A model generated the notes under the pieces. It saw only the letters and a list, made by a program, of their open reading frames with translations. It had not been told where the DNA came from and did no database searches. A DNA stretch of 5,289 nt, taken from Elusimicrobiota bacterium (lineage in GTDB: Bacteria; Elusimicrobiota; Elusimicrobia; FEN-1173). The stretch covers positions 1 through 5,289 of the forward strand of contig JACQPF010000412.1 in NCBI GenBank assembly GCA_016207625.1, written 5' to 3'. Shown here one piece after another: positions 1 to 5,289 of the stretch. The stretch's first letter is position 1. The number at the start of each line of letters is the position of its first letter. Position numbers and translations under genes: made by a program.

Positions 1-203
1 AGAGAAACTTCGGACATGGGGGCGATCGCCACCACCGAGGAACCCCCGCCCACGGACGGGGAATGGCAAAGACAACAATGGTGATGAGAAGCGGATTCGG
101 TCCCGTGGTCGGAGTCCGCGTGGGCGCCATGGAAAGCCAGCGCCAACACGGTCCCAAAAGCCAACAGGAAACCCAACCGTCGAAGGTGTCTTCGCATAGA
201 CAT
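1..203 (-). CDS. Small secreted Cys/His-rich protein (5' part, runs off left edge)
   Basis: The minus strand from 203 down to base 1 is open without a stop (67 codons, partial). The protein starts MSMRRHLRRLGF: an Arg-rich n-region, a hydrophobic core at about residues 10-24, and a likely signal peptidase I site after AHA (about residue 29). A short polar stretch follows, then an HHHCCLCH cluster at residues 40-47 and a Gly/Ser/Val-rich segment. A positively charged leader, hydrophobic core and A-x-A site in order are hard to explain as chance. An alternative start is the second Met (base 197), two codons downstream. No good Shine-Dalgarno is visible before either. I do not recognise a named family. 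Short exported proteins with a mature-end His/Cys cluster often sit beside metal-efflux genes, so periplasmic metal binding is a reasonable guess, but the next gene is outside the window. It is transcribed divergently from the PorV-like gene. Confidence 0.72.
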   Translation of the reverse strand, partial: MSMRRHLRRLGFLLAFGTVLALAFHGAHADSDHGTESASHHHCCLCHSPSVGGGSSVVAIAPMSEVS

Positions 204-225
204 ACGAATACCATTTTTTTCGTAT
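202..225. repeat. Inverted repeat ATACGAA / TTCGTAT
   Basis: ATACGAA at 202-208 is matched exactly by its reverse complement TTCGTAT at 219-225, with a 10-base spacer that includes the T-run. The repeat overlaps the start codon of the minus-strand gene, where a regulator or an mRNA hairpin could affect its expression. Seven-base arms in an AT-rich region can arise by chance, so the operator role is only a suggestion. Confidence 0.35.
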
Positions 226-283
226 TGAATACAACCGTTTGCTCCATTTTTCACCAACGATAAGATTTGGCTGTTTTGTTGCG

Positions 284-289
284 TATAAT
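284..289 (+). promoter_or_regulatory. Candidate -10 hexamer TATAAT
   Basis: This is an exact TATAAT 16 bases before the ATG at 306. The place where a -35 box is expected, about 261-266 (TAAGAT), matches TTGACA poorly. A transcript from this hexamer would start near base 296, inside or just after the Shine-Dalgarno, giving an almost leaderless mRNA. That geometry weakens the call. Confidence 0.3.
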
Positions 290-292
290 TTT

Positions 293-298
293 AAGGGA
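293..298 (+). promoter_or_regulatory. Ribosome binding site of PorV-like gene
   Basis: AAGGGA lies 7 bases before the ATG at 306. It decides the start: the open frame could reach back to a TTG at 267, but that would add 13 residues before the signal peptide and has no upstream Shine-Dalgarno. Confidence 0.65.
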
Positions 299-305
299 AA
301 CGAAT

Positions 306-1238
306 ATGATGAAAGCATGGACCACCATTGTTTGGCTGCTGTTGTTCCTGCCGACACTGCTTCTAGCCGGCGGCAAACCCCTGGTGTTCCCGAAACTTGA
401 AAAAACGGCCCAGGGGTTTGCTCTGGGGGAGAGCGGGGCCACCCTCGTCGGCCTTAACGCCCTGGGCACAAATCCCGCGGGCTTGCCCACCCGCCGCCCT
501 GAAATTCTCAGCCAATACCAATCTCTCCTGGCCGATCGACGCCTTGCGCTCTTGGGTTTTTCACATCCCCTAAGCCGTTTCCCAGGCACATTGGCGGTGA
601 GTTACCTCAACATGACCACGAGCAAATTGGACCGTCGCGACGAATACGGCAAGGCCGCCGGCGATTTCTCCGTCCAGGACCAAATGGTGGCCCTCAGTTG
701 GGGGGTTCCTCTAAGCCGAACACCTCTTGCCCTGGGGATCAGCGTCAAGCACTATCGATTTCGACTGGATTCTTTTTCAGCGGCCACCACGGCGCTGGAT
801 GTGGGGGCCCGTTTCAAGATGGGCGTCCTGCCCGTCGAAGCGGATCTCGCGCTTCTGAACGCCGGCCAAGGCGTGACACTTACTCAAAAGGAATCCCCCC
901 TCCCGACGCGGGCGGCGTTTTCTTGGGCCTATCAAATGATGAACCCGCTCGCGCTCCTAGGCGGAATGACCTACTCCTTGCCTGACCATGAAACCCGTGC
1001 GTCCCTGGGAATGGAAATGCGGCTTGGGACCAGGTTGATTTTTCGGGGGCGATATTCGGTTTTGTCCGGCGGTTCAGGTGGCAGGCTCCAAGACCTGGCT
1101 CTGGGCCTGGGCGTAAATTTTCTGAAGGGTATCGTTCTCGATTATGCCTTTGAGCCGTTGGACGGCGCTCTCCGGAGTTCCGAGGGGACGGGTTTGCATA
1201 AAATGACCATGACCTATGCATGGGACGAAAAAAAATGA
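306..1238 (+). CDS. PorV/PorQ-like outer-membrane beta-barrel protein
   Basis: The 310-residue protein begins MMKAWTTIVW and has a signal peptide (hydrophobic core about residues 8-20, cleavage near LLLA-GG). The mature N-terminus shows the PorV/PorQ (UPF0164-like) pattern: a Gly/Ala-rich turn, then NALGTNPAGL with NPAG at residues 56-59, then alternating polar/hydrophobic strands with turns to the C-terminus. The last strand reads HKMTMTYAW. The length fits the family. In Bacteroidetes, PorV binds and shuttles type IX secretion cargo at the outer membrane, and many other phyla carry multiple homologues of unproven role. Here it sits directly before a large modular exported protein, with a 4-base ATGA overlap, so a partner or export role for that protein is the natural inference. 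The coding sequence ends in an A8 run just before the stop. PorV versus PorQ cannot be separated by eye, so I give no symbol. A generic FadL-like porin is the main alternative. Confidence 0.8.
   Translation: MMKAWTTIVWLLLFLPTLLLAGGKPLVFPKLEKTAQGFALGESGATLVGLNALGTNPAGLPTRRPEILSQYQSLLADRRLALLGFSHPLSRFPGTLAVSYLNMTTSKLDRRDEYGKAAGDFSVQDQMVALSWGVPLSRTPLALGISVKHYRFRLDSFSAATTALDVGARFKMGVLPVEADLALLNAGQGVTLTQKESPLPTRAAFSWAYQMMNPLALLGGMTYSLPDHETRASLGMEMRLGTRLIFRGRYSVLSGGSGGRLQDLALGLGVNFLKGIVLDYAFEPLDGALRSSEGTGLHKMTMTYAWDEKK
1228..1238 (+). other. A8 run with ATGA stop/start overlap
   Basis: Eight A residues (1228-1235) lead straight into ATGA, where the PorV-like gene's TGA (1236-1238) overlaps the ATG (1235-1237) of the next gene. 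This is the classic layout for translational coupling within one transcript, and it supports joint production of the two proteins. The downstream frame is -1 relative to the upstream one, so slippage on the A-run would fuse the two proteins. Confidence 0.7.
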
Positions 1239-4200
1239 AATCAACCGCGCTCTTTATTTTCCTCTTTTCGTTGGCGCTGATCTCCCTTGTCCCCCAAAGG
1301 GTTCGGGGAGGACCTCTGACCCCGGAAGGGGTGACGGCCTTCTGGCCTTTCGATGAGGAGCCGGAGGCTTCCGAGTTCAAGGACCTCTCGGGGTCCTTCC
1401 GCCTCATGACGTGCTCCGGCGCCGGCTGCCCTGCCTCGGGCGCGGAGGGCGCGCGGGGAAGCGCGCTCGAATTCAACGGATCAAACGGTCCTCTCGTCAT
1501 CCCCGGTTCCCGCGAACTCTTCCCGCCCGAAAACTCCACCATGACCATCGCCTGTTGGTTCAAGTGGACGGACATCAACCATACCCCTGACTGGGATCAG
1601 CCCATTTTTGTCAAGGAAAACAACTCGGGGTTTGTTTTCGGCCTTTATGGCGGAAGGCCCTACGGAGGCGAAGATAAAGCGTTGGCTTTTTGGTCAACAG
1701 AAGACGCCTATAACCCGAGCATCGCCATTTCCACGCGCGTGCAAGCGGGGCGCTGGTATCATACCGCGCTGACCTACGACGGAAGGATGGCGCGTCTCTA
1801 TCTGGACGGCCAACTCGCCATGGAGGATGAAGGCGCGTTCACCGCCACCTACGGGGATTTTCATCTCGGCGGGGACGTGGACGACCCGCGCCGGCGTTTC
1901 TCCGGCCTGTTGGACGACGTCATCCTCTCAACCCGGTGTCTCTCCGGCGAGGAGGTGGCCGCCCTTTACGACAGCTATTCGAGCGGCGGTCCCATGCCCG
2001 ATTCGGGGAACAACCCCGACGTGCAGGCCGTCCTTCCCCAAATCACGCCCGCCCAAAATACGGTCCAATTGATTTTCCGGGCCCCCGACCCAGACTTCGA
2101 TGTCGTAAGGATCGACGTCACAGGGCTGCCTTCCTGGGCCCGATACGACCAAGCCCGCGCGGCCCTGACATGGTTGTCCAACGAGCAGGCGGGAACATAC
2201 GACGTGAGCGTGACCGCTACGGATTCCGGCGGCCGCTCCAGCACCAAGATCGTGACCATCCCCGTTACCGGCGAGGTGTGGTTGGCCAAACGGCTGGACA
2301 GCCAGCCCGGCGCGGGCACCGAAGCCGATCCCTTTGACGCCGGGACCCAGGACAAGTTCGACAAGCTCATGAAATCCTTCGGGCCCTACACCACCGTCCA
2401 TATCGGCCCGGGAACCTTCGAGACCAAAGGATACCACGAATACCTGAACAGTCTTGACGTTCGCGGAACCCCCTACTGGTCGCCCAAGCCGGGGTGGAAG
2501 ATCCTGGGCTCCGGCATGGATGTCACGGTCCTCCGGCTGGTGATCGCGGAAAATGAGGCGGACATGGTCGGCAAATACGCCGTCATCGGCAGTTGGGCGC
2601 AGGACTGGGATGACTATTTGGAAGTGTCCGACATGACTTTGGACAGCAATCTCGACGGCCTGCCCATCCCGGTGAAGACGAAAGTCACCACGGGAGGACT
2701 CATCGCCTCCGGGAGCCACATCCTCATCCGGCGGGTGAAATTCATCAACTACGGCTCCTATAGCGGGGCCTTGGAAGCCTTTGCCTTGATCGGGGACGCC
2801 CACGCCGACTACATCGTGGAAGATTCCACCTTCACGCAGCCGGCGGGCGACAAACTGATCACCCAATTGCTTTTGAACGGCTCGAGCACGTATTATCCTC
2901 CGGAACCGTCCGGAGGCGAAGACTTCAACCCCATCGTCCGCCGTTGCTTTTTTGACGGCACGGGAAACGAGAAAATGACTCAAGGGATCTCCGTGGAAAT
3001 CTGCAACCGGGGCCTGGCCGAGTTCAACCATGCCAAGAACATGTCCAGCGGCTTTTACCAAGACACGGGGCACACCGGGGGCGTCACGGTCCGAAACAAC
3101 CATTTCGAAAACGTGGCCTGGGGCATCCAATGGAATTTCAATACGAGCAAGACGCAGATTTTCCCGTCCAGCCTGGACGAGGCGGTGGTGGAGGACAACC
3201 AGATCGAGCTGGACCCGAACCCTGATTACACGACGTGGGTGGTCGGGGTTCTCGCCGACGGCGACACAGATCCTTCGCTCGCGGGCCGGCCCTACGATTT
3301 CGGCCGTCTCGTGGTTCGGAACAACGACATCCGCTTTTCGTCCAGAGAGTCTCCCCAGCCGGACCTCTATGGATTGCCCGTGCTGATGAAGAACGCGGAC
3401 AGGGCCGAAGTCGAGGGCAATGTCTCTGGCCTGGGAACGAACCCGCGATTCATCTGGCACAACCAGATCCTGTGGGGGCCAGCCGATGAATTGGCCGATT
3501 ATCCAACGGGACGTCTGACCCTGAGCAACAACCGCACCACGGAGGGTAACCCGCTGTCCCTCTACCCGCCCATGCGGGCGCCGGACATCGCCCCCGCCGT
3601 CGTCCAAGTCGGGCAAGACCTGCTTGTCGATATTTCCGGAGTCACTTCAATGGCAGGCCTACCGTCAGGAGCCCGATATGACCGCGGCCAATTCCGCTGG
3701 AAACCGGCGGCGGGCCAGGGGGGCCGAACCATCGTCCCCTTCAACCACGGACAGCGGAGCCTGTTTATTACCGTGGATGAACCCGCCGCCAGGCTCTCCC
3801 AACGGCTTTCGGGCTATTGGATGTTGAACGATTCCACCGGCACGGTGAAATTCCTCGACTCATCCGTGACGCAGGAGAGAGCTTCCTGCCCGGAAGGACT
3901 CTGCCCCAAGGCGGGTGTCCCCGGCCGTTTCGGGACGGCGGCTCGGTTCGACGGATCCCAGACGCTGTCCGTTCCCAACGATCGGAACCAAGTCCTGCCG
4001 CCGGACGACGGAGCCTTCAGCCTGTCCTTCTGGTTCAACGCCTCAAATCTCGCCAACTACCAAATGCTCCTTTCCAACGATGTGGGCGCCTCCGGCGCCT
4101 CCGGCTTCCGATGCGGTTTCCGGGGCGAGGCGGGGAACATGCGCTTGGTCTTTTGGTCGACGGAAAGCGGCGGCGACATCGAGGCGTGGTCCAACACCGT

Positions 4201-4867
4201 GATCTCTCCCGGACAATGGCATCACGCGGCGGTGAGTTACGACGGCGTTTCCGCCAAGCTCTATTTGAACGGCGTGCAGGACGGACAGACCGGCCGCTGG
4301 GGGAAAGACGATTTCGGCCGGGTGAAATCCAACACTCAAGCTCTGATCGTCGGCGGCGGCTCCGGTTGGTATAAATTCGAAGGCATCCTCGACGATTTGG
4401 CCGTTTGGCAACGGGCCTTGACGGCCGAAGACGCGCAAACCCTTTACCGGCAAGGGGACCCGTTTTATGAGCCGCCGCCCGCCGCCCCGGAAGCGGCGGC
4501 GGTGGACGTTTCCAGCCCCGCTGTTCGCGGAATCACCGTGACCGGTGTCACGGCGGAAAGCGCAGTGGTCGGCTGGGAGAGCTCCGAAGACGCGGACGGC
4601 GCGGTGGAATATGGAACCGGTGGAAGCTTCAGCCAAAGCGCGAAGGACTCGTCTTTTTCCCGGGCCCACGCCTTAACGTTGACGGGCCTCCTTCCCGACA
4701 CGCCCTGTTTTCTCCGCGTGCGCGCCGAGGATAGGGCAGGGAATAGAATAGTACGGTGTCGGAGGTCTTCACCTTCAAGACCGAAGCCCAACGCTTCTTC
4801 ATCCTCCTCGACCCGAACCAGTCGGGACAAGTGGGGGATTTGGCGTCTCTCCTGGCCGCCCAGGTGA
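1235..4867 (+). CDS. Large LamG / beta-helix / Fn3 surface protein, frameshifted near its 3' end
   Basis: 1210 residues as read. The start at 1235 (MKSTALFIFLF) overlaps the upstream stop as ATGA, with GGGA 9 bases before it. An in-frame ATG at 1220 lacks a binding site. Order of parts: signal peptide (1 to about 25); LamG/concanavalin-like domain (33 to 247; W-F strands, AGRWYHTALTYDG, LYLDGQ, GLLDDV); Ig-like domain of the He_PIG kind (264-346; YDVSVTATDSGG); right-handed beta-helix (348-776; GPGTFETKGY, GWKILGSGMDVTVL, then rungs such as VRNNHFENV, VEDNQIEL, VRNNDIRF); short second Ig-like domain (783-850); second LamG (860-1072; GQWHHAAVSYDG, LYLNG, GILDDLAVWQRAL); Pro/Ala linker (1080-1090); Fn3 (1096-1170, ending LRVRAEDRAGN). 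Residues 1171-1210 are Arg/Ser-rich out-of-frame sequence. The likely role is an exported glycan- or surface-binding protein. The beta-helix resembles pectate-lyase-fold domains, but I can point to no catalytic residues. The true protein continues in another frame from 4747. Confidence 0.88.
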   Translation: MKSTALFIFLFSLALISLVPQRVRGGPLTPEGVTAFWPFDEEPEASEFKDLSGSFRLMTCSGAGCPASGAEGARGSALEFNGSNGPLVIPGSRELFPPENSTMTIACWFKWTDINHTPDWDQPIFVKENNSGFVFGLYGGRPYGGEDKALAFWSTEDAYNPSIAISTRVQAGRWYHTALTYDGRMARLYLDGQLAMEDEGAFTATYGDFHLGGDVDDPRRRFSGLLDDVILSTRCLSGEEVAALYDSYSSGGPMPDSGNNPDVQAVLPQITPAQNTVQLIFRAPDPDFDVVRIDVTGLPSWARYDQARAALTWLSNEQAGTYDVSVTATDSGGRSSTKIVTIPVTGEVWLAKRLDSQPGAGTEADPFDAGTQDKFDKLMKSFGPYTTVHIGPGTFETKGYHEYLNSLDVRGTPYWSPKPGWKILGSGMDVTVLRLVIAENEADMVGKYAVIGSWAQDWDDYLEVSDMTLDSNLDGLPIPVKTKVTTGGLIASGSHILIRRVKFINYGSYSGALEAFALIGDAHADYIVEDSTFTQPAGDKLITQLLLNGSSTYYPPEPSGGEDFNPIVRRCFFDGTGNEKMTQGISVEICNRGLAEFNHAKNMSSGFYQDTGHTGGVTVRNNHFENVAWGIQWNFNTSKTQIFPSSLDEAVVEDNQIELDPNPDYTTWVVGVLADGDTDPSLAGRPYDFGRLVVRNNDIRFSSRESPQPDLYGLPVLMKNADRAEVEGNVSGLGTNPRFIWHNQILWGPADELADYPTGRLTLSNNRTTEGNPLSLYPPMRAPDIAPAVVQVGQDLLVDISGVTSMAGLPSGARYDRGQFRWKPAAGQGGRTIVPFNHGQRSLFITVDEPAARLSQRLSGYWMLNDSTGTVKFLDSSVTQERASCPEGLCPKAGVPGRFGTAARFDGSQTLSVPNDRNQVLPPDDGAFSLSFWFNASNLANYQMLLSNDVGASGASGFRCGFRGEAGNMRLVFWSTESGGDIEAWSNTVISPGQWHHAAVSYDGVSAKLYLNGVQDGQTGRWGKDDFGRVKSNTQALIVGGGSGWYKFEGILDDLAVWQRALTAEDAQTLYRQGDPFYEPPPAAPEAAAVDVSSPAVRGITVTGVTAESAVVGWESSEDADGAVEYGTGGSFSQSAKDSSFSRAHALTLTGLLPDTPCFLRVRAEDRAGNRIVRCRRSSPSRPKPNASSSSSTRTSRDKWGIWRLSWPPR
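2897..2916. repeat. Perfect 8-bp inverted repeat inside the beta-helix coding region
   Basis: CCTCCGGA (2897-2904) and TCCGGAGG (2909-2916) flank a 4-base loop ACCG. No T-run follows, so it is not a Rho-independent terminator. It encodes PPEPSGG, and Pro/Ser/Gly codons in GC-rich DNA can produce such symmetry by chance. Confidence 0.4.
4085..4102 (+). repeat. Two tandem copies of GGCGCCTCC
   Basis: The 9-base unit is repeated exactly and in frame, giving GASGAS in a loop of the second LamG domain. It changes length by whole codons, so slippage here would be tolerated, unlike the 5-base repeat at 4741. Confidence 0.5.
4741..4751 (+). repeat. Period-5 tract (duplicated GAATA) causing the frameshift
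   Basis: GAATAGAATAG is 2.2 copies of a 5-base unit. The upstream frame reads G-N then R-I-V-R-C-R, which is not Fn3-like. With one 5-base unit removed the codons are GGG AAT AGT ACG GTG TCG GAG, i.e. GNSTVSEVFTFKT, an ordinary Fn3 end. A 5-base insertion is exactly the shift needed between the two frames. The downstream frame cannot extend further left because of a TAG at 4744-4746, which lies within the tract. Confidence 0.8.
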
Positions 4868-5289
4868 CGATACCCGCGGGGACATTTTCCCAGCCGGTTA
4901 CCGTCGAAATCCGCTTTATGGATGAAGACGCCTCCCTGAAAAGCGCCCGGGAAAAGGATGAAAAAGAAAAACGGCTGACTTCCGTCGGAACTCGCGTGGA
5001 CATCACGGCCAGGGAAACCGCCACCCAACGGGTGGTTCGCAGGCTCAATCAACCCGTGGAGGTTTCGTTCGCCTACGACCCCGCGGCGGCCGGCGACTCC
5101 TCGGCCCTGGGTATTTTCTATTGGGACGAAGTTCGCCTGGAGTGGCGCGCGGTTCCCACCCCCCGCGTGGACGCGGCCCGCCGAACCATCCAAGTGTCGG
5201 TGGACCACTTCACCCTGTTCGCGGTTTTTTCCGCGCCCCCGGAAGATGTGTCGGGATTCTCGTTCCGGGACGTCTTTGCTTACCCGAAC
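4747..5289 (+). CDS. 3' continuation of the large surface protein (other frame, runs off right edge)
   Basis: This frame is open from 4747 to the last base (181 codons) with no stop, and reads as a natural continuation of the Fn3 domain (TVSEVFTFKTEAQRF). Next comes a beta-rich region with a ZU5-like phrase (VTIPAGTFSQPVTVEIRF), a charged stretch rich in Lys/Glu (MDEDASLKSAREKDEKEKR), and a strand-rich block (LGIFYWDEVRLEWRAVP, then VSVDHFTLFAVF). It ends FSFRDVFAYPN. 'VFAYPN' followed by P is the usual opening of FlgD-like Ig / type IX-like C-terminal sorting domains, so the C-terminal domain probably lies just past the edge. There is no independent ribosome binding site or sensible start: the first GTG is at 4756 inside Fn3 and the first ATG at 4918. 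I therefore treat it as the separated 3' part of the gene starting at 1235, not a gene of its own. Confidence 0.82.

Larger units (their letters stand above)
204..305. promoter_or_regulatory. Divergent intergenic region
   Basis: This is the only clear non-coding stretch, about 100 bases between the two divergent starts, and it is visibly AT-richer than the flanking genes. It must hold the promoters for both directions. It contains a T-run (214-220), part of an inverted repeat, and an exact TATAAT on the plus strand. No convincing -35 element pairs with that hexamer, and no clear promoter stands out on the minus strand. Confidence 0.6.

Noticed and set aside
63..263. Plus-strand 66-codon frame at the left edge
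   Set aside because: It is antisense to the minus-strand frame with a proper signal peptide and HHHCCLCH cluster, and its own translation shows no protein-like pattern.
267..305. Upstream TTG start adding 13 residues to the PorV-like protein
   Set aside because: It has no Shine-Dalgarno, would cover the TATAAT and AAGGGA elements, and would displace the signal peptide from the N-terminus.
1220..1234. Upstream ATG at 1220 for the large protein (adds MGRKK)
   Set aside because: The ATG at 1235 has the ATGA overlap and GGGA at a sensible distance, while nothing suitable precedes 1220. It cannot be fully excluded because MGRKK would still fit a signal-peptide n-region.
880..1578. Minus-strand 232-codon frame across the junction of the two plus-strand genes
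   Set aside because: It crosses two well-supported genes and reads as Pro/Arg/Ser-rich shadow sequence.
1928..3616. 562-codon open frame on the minus strand opposite the large protein
   Set aside because: It lies wholly inside the LamG/beta-helix gene. Its translation has no recognisable domain, signal or start site and is a low-complexity Gly/Val/Arg/His mix, as expected from the reverse of GC-rich coding DNA.
4471..4500. GC-rich inverted repeat GCCGCCGC / GCGGCGGC as a terminator
   Set aside because: It encodes a Pro/Ala linker between LamG and Fn3 within the open frame and is not followed by a T-run.
4465..5208. Minus-strand open frame over the Fn3 and 3' region
   Set aside because: The plus strand here gives coherent Fn3 and beta-rich sequence in its two frames. 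The minus translation has no domain logic.
1..5289. CRISPR array, tRNA/rRNA, insertion sequence or phage-type system
   Set aside because: I saw no regularly spaced repeats, no tRNA-like cloverleaf sequence, no transposase and no terminal inverted repeats flanking a mobile unit.

Overview
The window is GC-rich, tightly packed bacterial DNA. It holds three genes, two of them cut by the window edges: a small secreted Cys/His-rich protein on the minus strand (left edge), then a divergent plus-strand pair made of a PorV/PorQ-like outer-membrane protein and a very long multidomain surface protein that runs off the right edge. The combination of a PorV-type porin homologue, a LamG / right-handed beta-helix / Fn3 mosaic and a C-terminal region heading into a '...VFAYPN' motif (typical start of a FlgD-like or type IX-like sorting domain) suggests a Gram-negative bacterium of the Elusimicrobiota/Omnitrophota or PVC/FCB kind. 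I lean to Elusimicrobiota, but this is inference from gene style, not a measured placement.

Layout: 1-203 (minus) is the start of a small exported protein with a signal peptide and an HHHCCLCH cluster. 204-305 is a short AT-rich divergent intergenic region with a poly-T tract, an inverted repeat, an exact TATAAT and a good ribosome binding site. 306-1238 (plus) is the PorV/PorQ-like beta-barrel protein. 1235-4867 (plus) is the large protein, joined to the previous gene by an ATGA stop/start overlap. From 4747 to the end, the continuation of the same protein lies in another frame and stays open to the last base.

The main observation is that the large gene is broken. An 11-base period-5 tract (4741-4751), in effect a duplicated GAATA, shifts the frame inside the Fn3 domain. 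Removing one 5-base copy restores a natural Fn3 ending and joins the ORF to at least 180 further residues. The large gene is therefore either a recent frameshift pseudogene, a slippage-variable gene, or carries a sequencing/assembly error.

The overlapping pair probably works together. PorV proteins in type IX secretion bind exported cargo at the outer membrane, and the neighbouring protein looks like such a cargo: signal peptide, LamG - Ig-like - beta-helix - Ig-like - LamG - Fn3 - ZU5-like region - probable sorting domain. Its likely setting is carbohydrate or surface recognition at the cell exterior, but I see no basis to assign an enzymatic activity.
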